A stretch of DNA of 64,000 nt, taken from the NCBI RefSeq assembly GCF_003641145.1, contig NZ_CP032744.1:558001-622000 (forward strand), in the 5' to 3' direction. Source of the stretch: Lactiplantibacillus paraplantarum (GTDB lineage: Bacteria; Bacillota; Bacilli; Lactobacillales; Lactobacillaceae). The notes under the pieces were generated by a model. The model saw only the letters and a program-made list of their open reading frames with translations, was not told where the DNA came from and searched no databases. The position numbers and the translations under genes are program-made. Positions 37,013 to 46,406 of the stretch are shown here, piece after piece (position 1 is the first letter of the stretch; every line of letters starts with the position of its first letter).

Positions 37013-37654
37013 TTAAGTACGGGTGACTGGAATTTCTGTATATTGTTCACCTTGTTCAGCAAAGGTCACTTGACCACTCAGCAAGTTGGTGATGGCTTGC
37101 TGAACCGAAGTTACCTCAGATTGGGTCACCGCAATGAGTTGCGTGACTTGAACACCATAGTCAGTATCGAGCGTTGTTAGCTGATTTTGTTGTAAATAGT
37201 AGGCTAAGGCATCAACGTTTCGATAATCAAGGGTGATTGCGATGCGGGCTTGTAAGACGCGCTGGACCTTACCGCTAACTTCGATGGCTTCAGCCGGGGT
37301 CCCATTGTAGGCGCGAATAAGACCACCAGCGCCAAGTTTGACACCACCAAAGTAACGAGTCACGACCGCTAGCACGTCATGTAATTCATTAGTCTTTAAA
37401 ACTTCTAAGATTGGTGATCCGGCGGTTCCTACTGGTTCACCATCGTCACTCATTCGTTGAATATGGTCATCATCACCAAGCATGTAAGCAAAGCAATTGT
37501 GGTTAGCTTTAGGATTAGCCGTGCGAACCGCCGCAATTTTAGTTTGAGCATCTGCTTCGTCACTAATGCGGTATAGATGAGCAATGAAACGGGATTTTTT
37601 TATAGTTTGTTCAAATACTGTGTCTTGAGTAATGGTGTAGTAAGGGTTAGTCAA
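37013..37654 (-). CDS. YigZ/IMPACT family protein
   Basis: 213 residues: N-terminal UPF0029 domain with KKSRFIAHLYRI, DGEPVGTAGSPILEVL and VTRYFGGVKLGAGGL, then a C-terminal DUF1949 domain. Family members are related to the eukaryotic Gcn2 inhibitor IMPACT. The bacterial role is not established. It is divergent from comFA. Confidence 0.88.
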   Translation of the reverse strand: MTNPYYTITQDTVFEQTIKKSRFIAHLYRISDEADAQTKIAAVRTANPKANHNCFAYMLGDDDHIQRMSDDGEPVGTAGSPILEVLKTNELHDVLAVVTRYFGGVKLGAGGLIRAYNGTPAEAIEVSGKVQRVLQARIAITLDYRNVDALAYYLQQNQLTTLDTDYGVQVTQLIAVTQSEVTSVQQAITNLLSGQVTFAEQGEQYTEIPVTRT

Positions 37655-37721
37655 ATTAATCGGTTCCTTTCGTGAATAAGTCGCTAAAGTGCGTATTTGA
37701 TAGCTGAGAGGGGGAAACGTT

Positions 37722-39059
37722 ATGGAAGCACAAGCATTATATGGCCGCCAGCTAGCGTTATCCGCACATGAAGCAACCGCGGTACCTGCTGGCGTTCAGG
37801 TATTGCCGGCCATGCAAGTTGATGAGCATAACGTTATTTGTCAGCGTTGTGGCAGCTATTTAGATCGACTACGGGCCCAGTTGCCTAAGCAGCAATATTA
37901 TTGCTATCAATGTTTGAATTTAGGTCGGGTGAGTACGCTTGTTAAACTCTATCATATGCCAGAACCAAATGATTTTGCAACGGTCCCGGTCTGCACATGG
38001 CATGGAACGCTGACAACTCAACAAGCAGCTTGTGCCCAATCGATTCAGGCTAATTTTATCGCCCACAAACGCCAATTATTATGGGCAGTAACGGGTGCTG
38101 GTAAGACTGAAATGTTATTTCCTGGTATTGCGTGGGCATTAGCGCATCGATGGCGTGTTGCCATTGCGTCACCACGAGTGGACGTTTGTTTAGAGTTAGC
38201 ACCGCGGCTACAAGCGGCCTTTGCCGATGCTCAAATCGCTGTTCTACATGGGCATAATCCAGAACCTTATCGGTATACACAATTGACGATTTGTACGACA
38301 CATCAACTGCTACGCTTTCGCCAGGCATTTGACGTCTTGATTATTGATGAAGTTGATGCGTTTCCATTTGCGGCCAACCCGCGCTTAGCTTTTGCGGTGA
38401 ATCAGGCTGCTAAAGTGAACGGGGCCATTCTTTATTTAACTGCGACGCCGAGTCGGGCGTTATTAAAGCAAGTCCGACGGGGAGAGTTAGCCATTAGTTA
38501 TTTGCCATTGCGGTTTCACCAACACTTGTTACCACCAATTAAGGTCCGTTTGCAACCTAACTGGCACCAACTGTTACTTCAGGGAAAATTACCACGTTGT
38601 CTCGTGCAACAATTACAAAAATATCAGCACAATCATCGGCGTTTCTTGCTCTTTGTTCCCCGGATTCAACAGTTAGCATCGGTATATGCAGCACTACGCC
38701 ATTATTGTCCACAAATGATGGGGCAGACAGTTTATTCGGCTGATCCAGAACGGTTGACTAAGGTCCAACAAATGCGGTCCAAACAGCTGCAGTACTTAGT
38801 TACGACAACGATTTTAGAACGCGGAGTGACCTTTCCGGGGATTGATGTGATTGTTCTTGGTGCGGATGATGCCGTGTTTTCCACGGCCGCACTTGTTCAA
38901 ATTGCAGGCCGAGTGGGGCGCAGTCGTGATCGGCCAACTGGACTTGTGTGGTTTATTTGTCATAGTCACGGTCGGAATGTCAAACGCGCGCAGCGGCAGA
39001 TTCAAACAATTAATCAAAAGGGGCGGCGATTACGTGCCACAATGCCTACTGTGCCATAA
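37722..39059 (+). CDS. comFA: Competence helicase ComFA
   Basis: 445 residues. The N-terminal zinc site has CQRCGSY and CYQCLNLG (about 45-80). The superfamily 2 helicase has Walker A VTGAGKTEML (about 125-134), DEVD box, TATPSRALL (motif III) and QIAGRVGRSRDRPTG (motif VI). It powers uptake of single-stranded DNA through ComEC at the inner membrane. It overlaps comFC by 26 bases. No CinA- or ComK-type box was identified upstream. Confidence 0.94.
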   Translation: MEAQALYGRQLALSAHEATAVPAGVQVLPAMQVDEHNVICQRCGSYLDRLRAQLPKQQYYCYQCLNLGRVSTLVKLYHMPEPNDFATVPVCTWHGTLTTQQAACAQSIQANFIAHKRQLLWAVTGAGKTEMLFPGIAWALAHRWRVAIASPRVDVCLELAPRLQAAFADAQIAVLHGHNPEPYRYTQLTICTTHQLLRFRQAFDVLIIDEVDAFPFAANPRLAFAVNQAAKVNGAILYLTATPSRALLKQVRRGELAISYLPLRFHQHLLPPIKVRLQPNWHQLLLQGKLPRCLVQQLQKYQHNHRRFLLFVPRIQQLASVYAALRHYCPQMMGQTVYSADPERLTKVQQMRSKQLQYLVTTTILERGVTFPGIDVIVLGADDAVFSTAALVQIAGRVGRSRDRPTGLVWFICHSHGRNVKRAQRQIQTINQKGRRLRATMPTVP

Positions 39060-39708
39060 CAATATGTCAACTAAGGTCACGTTGCCATGGATACTTAGTT
39101 GGCAGCCAGTACCGTTGCGGGTCGTCTGTTCAGTTTGCTGGCAACAATTCGTGCCTATTGACCGGCTAACGGCGTGTCCAAGTTGTGGACGTGCTCAGAA
39201 AAAATTACAGCGGTGTCTGGATTGTCAACGTTGGCTTGAATTGGCATCGTTCCATAACGAAGCACTCTTCACTTACAATGACGCGATGCATGATTATTTT
39301 CAGCGCTATAAGTTTCAAGGAGATTATCAATTGCGGCGAGTATTTGCAACGGTGATACAGCAGGCCGTGGCTGAGCGGGATGCTGATATTTGTCTAGCAA
39401 TTCCTGTCACACCAACCACAATGCAAACGCGAGGATTTAATCAAGTTGCGGGCTGGTTAGCTGCTGAACCGGCTCCAGTGATAACGACACGAGCGACCGC
39501 TAAATCGGTCCCCCAGTCGAAAAAGGGCCGGCAAGCACGATTGCAGACCCCTCAGCCATTCAGCATAGTAGGGAAGACCACGTTGACTAATCAGCATATT
39601 TTATTAGTGGATGATATTTATACGACTGGTCGGACGATTCGCCACGCGGCCGCACTACTTTTGGAAAACGGTGCCAAGAGCGTGACAGGGCTAACCCTTG
39701 CCCGCTAA
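39034..39708 (+). CDS. comFC: Competence protein ComFC, phosphoribosyltransferase-like
   Basis: 224 residues from GTG at 39034, after GGGGCGG. The longer frame would run deep into comFA. Four CxxC pairs form the zinc region (CLLC, CSVC, CPSC, CLDC). The PRTase motif is ILLVDDIYTTGRTIRHA (about 189-205). Needed for transformation downstream of ComEC. Partner of ComFA. The start choice is inferred. Confidence 0.9.
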   Translation: MPQCLLCHNNMSTKVTLPWILSWQPVPLRVVCSVCWQQFVPIDRLTACPSCGRAQKKLQRCLDCQRWLELASFHNEALFTYNDAMHDYFQRYKFQGDYQLRRVFATVIQQAVAERDADICLAIPVTPTTMQTRGFNQVAGWLAAEPAPVITTRATAKSVPQSKKGRQARLQTPQPFSIVGKTTLTNQHILLVDDIYTTGRTIRHAAALLLENGAKSVTGLTLAR

Positions 39709-39732
39709 TTTGAATGGAAAGTGGCATTTGGA

Positions 39733-39761
39733 TTGTTTATTGTAGCGCTTTCTATTATAAT
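39733..39761 (+). promoter_or_regulatory. Promoter of hpf with cre-like spacer
   Basis: TTGTTT and TATAAT are separated by 17 bases. AGCGCTTTC in the spacer resembles part of a CcpA site, but the match to the full consensus is poor. Confidence 0.75.
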
Positions 39762-39770
39762 AAGTTTAAG

Positions 39771-39805
39771 CAAAGTAATTAAAGAGTGGTCCTTTAATTA
39801 CTTTG
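39771..39805 (+). other. 14-bp hairpin in the hpf leader
   Basis: CAAAGTAATTAAAG (39771-39784) and its exact complement (39792-39805) flank a 7-base loop, right after the predicted transcript start. GGTACAC follows rather than T, so it is not a terminator. It may protect the 5' end of the mRNA or regulate translation. Confidence 0.7.
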
Positions 39806-39841
39806 GGTACACAGCAATGTGTGTGAAGGGAGAGAAGATCT

Positions 39842-40408
39842 ATGCTAAATTTTAATATTCGCGGTGAAAATATCGAAGTGACCCAAGCAATTCGGGACTA
39901 CGTTCAAAAACGGGTGGGTAAGTTACAGAAGTACTTTGACAAACAGGTTGACGCAATTGCCCATGTCAACTTAAAAGTTCACCCAGACAAGACGGCTAAA
40001 GTCGAAGTCACTATTCCACTTCCCTATTTAGTTCTCCGGGCAGAAGAAACTTCTCCTGATATGTATGCTAGTGTTGATTTGGTGACTGACAAGTTGGAAC
40101 GCCAAATCCGCAAGTATAAAACTAAGGTTAACCGCAAATCCCGTGAAAAGGGTTATAAAGCGATTGACTTTGCAGCGACTGATGAAACAGTTGCCGCTGC
40201 CGACAATGATCAGGACGATAAGTTAGACGTTGTACGCACCAAACGAGTGGCGTTAAAGCCAATGGATAATGAAGAAGCGATTCTACAAATGGATATGCTC
40301 GGCCATGACTTCTTTATCTACGAAGATGCGGAAACGGATGCCATTAACATCGTCTATCGGCGTAACGATGGTCGTTATGGTTTGATTGAAACCGACGATA
40401 ATCACTAA
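39842..40408 (+). CDS. hpf: Ribosome hibernation promoting factor, long form
   Basis: 188 residues: N-terminal ribosome-binding domain (MLNFNIRGENIEVTQAI, to about 105), an acidic linker, and a C-terminal dimerisation domain (about 128-185, with DNEEAILQMDMLGHDFFIYE). The long form joins two 70S ribosomes into inactive 100S dimers in stationary phase. Monocistronic, with a strong promoter and structured leader. Confidence 0.96.
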   Translation: MLNFNIRGENIEVTQAIRDYVQKRVGKLQKYFDKQVDAIAHVNLKVHPDKTAKVEVTIPLPYLVLRAEETSPDMYASVDLVTDKLERQIRKYKTKVNRKSREKGYKAIDFAATDETVAAADNDQDDKLDVVRTKRVALKPMDNEEAILQMDMLGHDFFIYEDAETDAINIVYRRNDGRYGLIETDDNH

Positions 40409-40428
40409 TTTTAAAAGTGCAACTTATG

Positions 40429-40459
40429 AGAACTGGTCAGTTGGCCAGTTCTTTATTTT
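40429..40459 (+). terminator. Terminator after hpf
   Basis: AGAACTGG pairs with CCAGTTCT, followed by TTATTTTT. Confidence 0.85.
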
Positions 40460-40629
40460 TGATCAGTAAGCCCGGTTTAGCCATTATTCATGAGAGTCAC
40501 TCAGCCCAACGTGGCTCGTCAGAATTAAAAAGAGGGGGTTAGTGCTTGTGACGACGTTGTTAAAGACTAATATTTAGTTAAGGATGTAAATAAAGCGTTG
40601 AACGGTATCGGTTACATAGGGGCCTGTGG

Positions 40630-40658
40630 TTTTCATTACTAGTAAATAATGGTAAAAT
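40630..40658 (+). promoter_or_regulatory. Promoter of secA
   Basis: TTTTCA and TAAAAT are separated by 17 bases, 75 bases before the ATG. The remaining gap after the hpf terminator shows nothing else. Confidence 0.5.
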
Positions 40659-40732
40659 GACAGATGGTATTTTATTTTGAAATGGACAATTGAAATTAAA
40701 ATTAAGATTAATTATTTGGAGAGGATACGTAA

Positions 40733-43096
40733 ATGGCCAACATTTTAAAACGCTGGGTTGAAAGCGACAAGCGGATTATTCGGCGTCTGGATAAGATTGC
40801 TAATAAAGTTGAAGCTTATGCTGACGAATACGCCAAGTTAAGTGATGCTGACTTGCAAGCGAAAACCCCAGAATTTCGTGAACGGTACAAGGAGGGCGAA
40901 TCGTTAGACGATTTGTTGCCAGAAGCATTTGCAACGGCGCGTGAAGGTGCAAAACGGGTACTTGGATTATATCCATTCCACGTTCAAATTCTTGGTGGTA
41001 TCGTGTTACACGAGGGTGATATCGCTGAAATGAAGACTGGTGAAGGGAAGACCTTAACGGCCACCATGCCAGTTTATTTGAATGCGATCTCTGGTAAGGG
41101 TGTCCACGTTGTAACGGTTAATGAATACTTATCAGCGCGTGACGCGACTGAGATGGGCGAACTTTACAACTGGTTAGGAATGAGTGTCGGTATTAATGGG
41201 GCTGAAAAGTCACCAGAAGAAAAGCGCGCAGCTTATAATGCCGATATTACTTACTCAACGAACGGTGAAATTGGGTTTGATTACTTACGTGATAACATGG
41301 TGGTTTATCGTGAAGATATGGTCCAACGGCCACTGAATTTCGCAATTATTGATGAAGTGGACTCCATTTTAATCGATGAGGCGCGGACACCATTAATCAT
41401 TTCTGGTCAGTCGGAAGGAACGACCGGGATGTATAAGCGGGCTGATCGGTTTGCCAAGACGTTAACCAAGGATGAGGATTACAAGGTCGACTTGGAATCT
41501 AAGACTGTTGCATTATTAGACGAAGGGATTCGGAAGGCTGAAAAGTATTTTGGCTTGGAAAATCTTTATGATACTGATAATACGGCGCTGAACCATTACT
41601 TGGATGAAGCCTTACGTGCTAATTACATCATGTTGAAGGATAAAGACTACGTGATTTCCGATGGTCAAGCATTGATTGTTGATTCCTTTACGGGACGGAT
41701 CATGGATGGTCGGCGTTTCTCTGATGGTTTGCATCAAGCAATCGAAGCTAAAGAACATGTTGAGATTCAAGAAGAAACCAAGACAATGGCGAATATCACG
41801 TACCAAAACTTATTCCGGATGTACAAAAAGTTATCTGGGATGACTGGGACGGCTAAGACGGAACAAGAAGAATTCCGCGAAATCTATAACATGGAAGTTA
41901 TTACGATTCCAACCAACCGGCCAATGATTCGTGATGATCGTTCAGATTTGCTTTACCCAACGTTACAAAGTAAGTTTAACGCCGTGGTTAAAGAAATTAA
42001 ACAACTCCACGAAAAGGGGCAACCAATGTTAATTGGGACCGTTGCCGTGGAAACATCAGAGTACTTATCGCATCGTTTGGATGAGGAAAATATTCCGCAC
42101 GTGGTTCTGAACGCTAAGAACCATGCGAAGGAAGCCGATATTGTGGCGAACGCTGGTCAACGCGGTGCAGTTACAATTGCCACCAACATGGCTGGTCGTG
42201 GGACTGATATTAAATTGGGACCGGGTGTTAAAGAGGTCGGCGGGTTAGCTGTCATTGGTACGGAACGGCATGAGTCCCGACGGATCGATAACCAATTGCG
42301 GGGCCGTGCTGGTCGTCAAGGTGATCCTGGTATGTCACAATTCTACCTCTCACTTGAAGATGATTTGATGCTACGGTTCGGTTCAGAACGGATCAAGAAC
42401 TTCTTACAACGGATGAACGTTGAAGATGATGATGCGGTCATTCAATCACGGATGATTACCCGCCAAGTTGAATCAGCTCAAAAACGGGTTGAAGGGAATA
42501 ACTATGATTCCCGGAAGAACGTTTTACAATATGATGATGTCATGCGGGCACAACGTGAAGTGATTTACGGTGAGCGCCAACAAGTCATTATGGAAGAAAA
42601 ATCCTTAAAGCCGGTCATTATGCCAATGATCAAGCGGACTGTCGAACGAACGGTTCAACTTCACATGCAGGGTGATTCCAAGGATTGGGATTTGGATGCG
42701 GTCGTTGATTTTGCCCAAGCAGCAATGGTCAAGGAAGACTCGATTAGTGTGGCTGATTTAAAGGGTAAGTCACCGGCGGAGGTTGAGGCTTACTTGATGG
42801 ACCGCGTTGATAAGATTTATGCTGATAAGGCTAAACAGCTTTACGATGCTGGTCAGATGCTAGAATTTGAAAAAGTCGTGATTTTACGAGTGGTCGATTC
42901 ACATTGGACTGACCATATTGATGCGATGGATCAATTACGGCAATCGATCGGCTTACGGGGCTATGGTCAGTTGAATCCATTAGTTGAATACCAACGTGAT
43001 GGTTATCAGATGTTTGAAGAAATGGTTGCAGATATTGATTACGATACGACCCGTCTCTTCATGAAGTCCGAAATTCGCCAAAATATTCAACGTTAA
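40733..43096 (+). CDS. secA: Preprotein translocase ATPase SecA
   Basis: 787 residues. Walker [14 protein letters not shown] (about 101-113), [19 protein letters not shown], and the motor motif [13 protein letters not shown]. It drives protein export through SecYEG. The chain ends [17 protein letters not shown] without the C-terminal Cys-rich SEC-C zinc tail found in many SecA proteins. It is followed by a terminator and then prfB, the usual order. Confidence 0.98.
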   Translation: MANILKRWVESDKRIIRRLDKIANKVEAYADEYAKLSDADLQAKTPEFRERYKEGESLDDLLPEAFATAREGAKRVLGLYPFHVQILGGIVLHEGDIAEMKTGEGKTLTATMPVYLNAISGKGVHVVTVNEYLSARDATEMGELYNWLGMSVGINGAEKSPEEKRAAYNADITYSTNGEIGFDYLRDNMVVYREDMVQRPLNFAIIDEVDSILIDEARTPLIISGQSEGTTGMYKRADRFAKTLTKDEDYKVDLESKTVALLDEGIRKAEKYFGLENLYDTDNTALNHYLDEALRANYIMLKDKDYVISDGQALIVDSFTGRIMDGRRFSDGLHQAIEAKEHVEIQEETKTMANITYQNLFRMYKKLSGMTGTAKTEQEEFREIYNMEVITIPTNRPMIRDDRSDLLYPTLQSKFNAVVKEIKQLHEKGQPMLIGTVAVETSEYLSHRLDEENIPHVVLNAKNHAKEADIVANAGQRGAVTIATNMAGRGTDIKLGPGVKEVGGLAVIGTERHESRRIDNQLRGRAGRQGDPGMSQFYLSLEDDLMLRFGSERIKNFLQRMNVEDDDAVIQSRMITRQVESAQKRVEGNNYDSRKNVLQYDDVMRAQREVIYGERQQVIMEEKSLKPVIMPMIKRTVERTVQLHMQGDSKDWDLDAVVDFAQAAMVKEDSISVADLKGKSPAEVEAYLMDRVDKIYADKAKQLYDAGQMLEFEKVVILRVVDSHWTDHIDAMDQLRQSIGLRGYGQLNPLVEYQRDGYQMFEEMVADIDYDTTRLFMKSEIRQNIQR

Positions 43097-43112
43097 AATT
43101 TAACGTTAGTGC

Positions 43113-43147
43113 TAGCGAGTCTGAGACCAAGGTCTTAGGCTCGTTTT
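43113..43147 (+). terminator. Terminator between secA and prfB
   Basis: GCGAGTCTGAGACC pairs with GGTCTTAGGCTCGT (with G-U pairs), followed by TTTT. A perfect AACGTTAAA/TTTAACGTT palindrome overlaps the secA stop just before it. Confidence 0.7.
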
Positions 43148-43201
43148 ACAATTTTAATTGATATTAAATAATTAATAAATAAGTTGAAAGAAGGGTTCTT
43201 T

Positions 43202-44318
43202 GTGGAATTAAGTGAATATAAACACCTGATCGAAGAAATGCAAAGTGCTGTCGACGACTTTAGGGGGTCGCTTTGACTTAGATGCTTTGAACGAAAGCAT
43301 TCAAGAAAATGAAGCCCGCATGGCCGATCCCGGTTTTTGGGACGATCAAGCAGCTGCACAGAAGGTTATTGATGATAATAATGTCTTGAAAGGCAAGTAT
43401 GAGACGTTTAAACAGTTAGCTGATGAAGTTGGGGATTTGGCGGTCGCGTACGAATTATTAAACGAGGAACCAGATGCTGAGATGCAGGCTGAGTTTGAAA
43501 CGGATTTCCAGCACGCCGAACACGATTTACAACAGTACCGGCTCAATCTGCTTTTAGATGGGCCCTATGATCGCAACAATGCCATTTTGGAAATTCATCC
43601 AGGAGCTGGTGGGACTGAATCTCAAGACTGGGGTGCCATGTTACTACGGATGTATACTCGATGGGCGGCCAGCCATAACTTTAAGGTTGAAACGGTGGAC
43701 TATCAAGCTGGTGATGAGGCTGGTATTAAGAGCGTAACCTTACTAATTAGTGGTCACAATGCGTACGGATATTTGCGCTCTGAAAAAGGTGTTCACCGGT
43801 TAGTTCGGATTTCACCATTTGATGCAGCTGGGCGGCGGCATACATCATTTGCTAGTGTTGATGTGATGCCCGAACTAGATGATACGGTTGATGTTGACAT
43901 TCGGCCTGAAGATTTAAAAATTGATGTTTATCGGGCCAGTGGTGCCGGTGGTCAACATGTCAATAAAACTTCTTCAGCAGTGCGCATTACCCATGTGCCA
44001 ACGGGAATTGTGGTTGCCAGTCAGGCGCAGCGGTCACAATTACAAAACCGGCAAACGGCGTTGAATATGTTACGAGCGAAGCTATACGAGCGCGAAGAAG
44101 AGAAAAAGGCCAAGGAACGGGCTGCAATTCAAGGTGAACAGATGGATATTGGCTGGGGGTCACAAATTCGATCCTACGTCTTCCATCCGTACACGATGGT
44201 TAAAGATCATCGGACTAATTATGAATCACATGATGGCCAGGCTGTGATGGACGGGGACCTTGATCCGTTTATGGATGCTTATTTACAATGGAAATTAGCC
44301 CAGCGCAATCCGCAATAG
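43202..44318 (+). CDS. prfB: Peptide chain release factor 2 with programmed +1 frameshift
   Basis: Two frames are joined: GTG at 43202 (AAGAAGGG upstream) to the codon CTT at 43271-43273, then in-frame TGA (43274-43276). Skipping base 43274 continues GAC TTA in the +1 frame to 44318. The total is 371 residues. The AGGGGG Shine-Dalgarno-like stimulator (43262-43267) three bases before CTT TGA C is the classic RF2 autoregulatory shift site. Domain features are the stop-codon tripeptide SPF ([11 protein letters not shown]) and the catalytic GGQ ([10 protein letters not shown]). It reads UGA and UAA. Low RF2 favours the shift and hence its own synthesis. Confidence 0.97.
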
Positions 44319-44327
44319 ATTTGCACA

Positions 44328-44374
44328 TATACTAAGGTGACCTATCGTTGCGTAGGTCATCTTAGTATTTTTTT
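44328..44374 (+). terminator. Terminator after prfB
   Basis: ATACTAAGGTGACCTA pairs with TAGGTCATCTTAGTAT, followed by a T run. Confidence 0.92.
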
Positions 44375-44441
44375 AGTCACTAGTCTTATAATATAGAGAT
44401 ATTAACGTGGTAATAGCACGACTAACGGAATTGAAACGTCG

Positions 44442-44470
44442 TTGGTCTCCTTCGGCAAAAATGCTATACT
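44442..44470 (+). promoter_or_regulatory. Promoter of the minJ-like/phoP/phoR unit
   Basis: TTGGTC and extended -10 TGCTATACT with a 17-base spacer. No PhoP-type repeats are nearby, so PhoPR expression looks constitutive from here. Confidence 0.7.
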
Positions 44471-44502
44471 AACTTCAGAGTTTAACGTTAGGGGTCACGC
44501 AC

Positions 44503-45678
44503 ATGCAGGTATTAAAGATTTTTGAATTGTTTCTTTTACAACCGTTAGTCTGGTTAGGGTTGTTACGTAGCTATTTAACCGCTAAACGACGAGTCAAGAA
44601 TGAGCGTCAGTATTTTCATAGTGCCATCAACCCACAATTAGTTGAAGTCCGTCACTTTTTAATGGATGGCTGTTTGTTAGGAATTCTAATGACCGCTATT
44701 AGCTTGGCATTGGGATTAGTGGTGGCTCCCATCTGGGTCGTAATTTACGAAGCGGTGGCAGCAATCAGTTTAATTATTATTCCAGGGGCATTGGCACCAG
44801 TGACGGCGTTTGGTTTGAGTTGGTTAATTTATTGGGCCATGAGTCCGGAACTAACTACGGTTGGTGGTGTTCTACAACGACACGGTTTTGCCACAACGAG
44901 CATGAGTGGTAGCTTAGTCGTGAACGGGTTGATATTACTGGCAATCGTTTTAGCTACTACGGCGATATTGTTACGTTGGCATGATCAGGATGGTCGTTCG
45001 CCACAGTTACAACCGGATCAACGTGGTAAACGGCTTGTTCGCTATCGGTGGCAGCAATTGGTGGTTTTACCAGTTGGGGTATTGATTCCTGGCGATTGGT
45101 TGCACGCAGTATTTAGCTGGTGGCCAGTTTTTATGGTTGGTGAACGGTCCTTTAGTATTTTATTGTTACCTTTGTTAATTGGGACAAGCGTTCGAGTTTA
45201 TAAACAGTTGCCACAAATTGCGTGGCGTCAATTAGCAAGTCGCTTTAGTTGGGTTGCAGTGGTTAGTGTATTGGTTGCAATTATTGCACGTTTTGCGGCA
45301 CTCAGTCCGCAGTGGCTCCTGGCACTGATGGGGTTGGTTGTGGTGCTAACTTGGGGAATCTTAGCACAGCACCGGTATCATGATCGTCATCAGCAGTTTC
45401 GATACGCGGATACGGAGCAAGGGGTGCGAGTAATTGGTTTAAGACCACACACACCGGCTGATAAATTAAACCTCGATTTAGGGGATATTATCTTGGAGTG
45501 TAATCGGCAACCGGTTAATACGGAGGCCCAATTTTATGCGGCTTTACTTAAAAGTCCGACATATGTTCATTTAAAAGTGCGTAATCGGCAACAGGAATTG
45601 ATTATTACCGAAACGGCGATCTATAATGGCGCCCCACACGAGTTAGGAATTGTGTTATTCACTGATCTGGAGGATTAA
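44503..45678 (+). CDS. Polytopic membrane protein with C-terminal PDZ domain (MinJ-like)
   Basis: 391 residues. About eight hydrophobic segments fill residues 1-295, followed by a PDZ domain (GVRVIGLRPHTPADKLNLDLGDIILECN, of which VIGLRP and LGDIILECN are key). The layout and the place near secA-prfB match MinJ of B. subtilis, which links DivIVA to MinD in division-site selection. No protease active site is seen. Its stop overlaps the ATG of the response regulator (TAATG), so it is co-translated with phoP. The division role is inferred. Confidence 0.8.
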   Translation: MQVLKIFELFLLQPLVWLGLLRSYLTAKRRVKNERQYFHSAINPQLVEVRHFLMDGCLLGILMTAISLALGLVVAPIWVVIYEAVAAISLIIIPGALAPVTAFGLSWLIYWAMSPELTTVGGVLQRHGFATTSMSGSLVVNGLILLAIVLATTAILLRWHDQDGRSPQLQPDQRGKRLVRYRWQQLVVLPVGVLIPGDWLHAVFSWWPVFMVGERSFSILLLPLLIGTSVRVYKQLPQIAWRQLASRFSWVAVVSVLVAIIARFAALSPQWLLALMGLVVVLTWGILAQHRYHDRHQQFRYADTEQGVRVIGLRPHTPADKLNLDLGDIILECNRQPVNTEAQFYAALLKSPTYVHLKVRNRQQELIITETAIYNGAPHELGIVLFTDLED

Positions 45679-46406
45679 TGACCATGGATAAGATTTTAGT
45701 GGTAGACGATGAGCCGGCTATCGTGACGTTATTATCATATAACTTGAAGCAGGCGGGGTATGAAGTTGTGACAGCGACGAATGGTGCGGACGCGTTGTCC
45801 TTAGGTTTAGCTCAATCATTTACTTGTATTTTATTAGATTTAATGTTGCCTAAGCTCGATGGGATGGAAGTCACTAAAAAGTTACGGCAAGAGAAAGTTC
45901 AGACACCGATCATTATCGTGACGGCTAAAAATGATGAATTTGATAAAGTATTCGGCCTAGAATTAGGTGCGGATGACTATATTACGAAGCCATTCTCACC
46001 ACGTGAGGTGCTTGCTCGGATTAAAGCTGTTATTCGGCGAACGACGCCAGATGAACCAGTGACACCACCGGCACCAGGGATACCTGCCAATCGTTCGGTG
46101 ATGCTAGTTGGGGATTTGCAAATTGATCAAAATAAGTATCGGGTTGCACGTAATGGTCACAATATTAGTTTGACGCCTAAGGAATTTGAGTTACTGGTGT
46201 ACTTTGTGGAACGAGAAGGCCGAGTGCTTAGTCGTGATGCGATTTTAAACCATGTTTGGGGATATGACTATGCTAGTGAAACTCGGATTGTTGACATCCA
46301 CATTTCACATTTACGTGAAAAAATTGAAGTTGATCCTAAGCAGCCGCGGTTAATTCGGACAGTACGAGGGTTTGGCTATGAATTTGTTGGTGACAACCAT
46401 GCATAA
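45678..46406 (+). CDS. phoP: Response regulator PhoP (OmpR family)
   Basis: 242 residues. Receiver domain with acidic pair DDE (10-12), phospho-acceptor Asp in LLDLMLP (about 54) and Lys in TKPF (about 105). The DNA-binding winged helix is SLTPKEFELLVYFVEREGR and ETRIVDIHISHLREK. The protein is PhoB/PhoP-like and followed by its kinase, with the pst operon directly downstream, so control of phosphate genes is likely. Starts at 45678 or 45684 are both possible after GGAGG. Confidence 0.92.
   Translation: MTMDKILVVDDEPAIVTLLSYNLKQAGYEVVTATNGADALSLGLAQSFTCILLDLMLPKLDGMEVTKKLRQEKVQTPIIIVTAKNDEFDKVFGLELGADDYITKPFSPREVLARIKAVIRRTTPDEPVTPPAPGIPANRSVMLVGDLQIDQNKYRVARNGHNISLTPKEFELLVYFVEREGRVLSRDAILNHVWGYDYASETRIVDIHISHLREKIEVDPKQPRLIRTVRGFGYEFVGDNHA

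Noticed and set aside
36983..37030. Hairpin at the end of yigZ as a terminator
   Set aside because: The CACCCGTA/TACGGGTG stem overlaps the stop codon and no T run follows on the minus strand.
38851..39033. Longer N-terminus for comFC
   Set aside because: It would lie entirely within comFA coding sequence in another frame and lacks the zinc-protein similarity. The GTG at 39034 fits the family.
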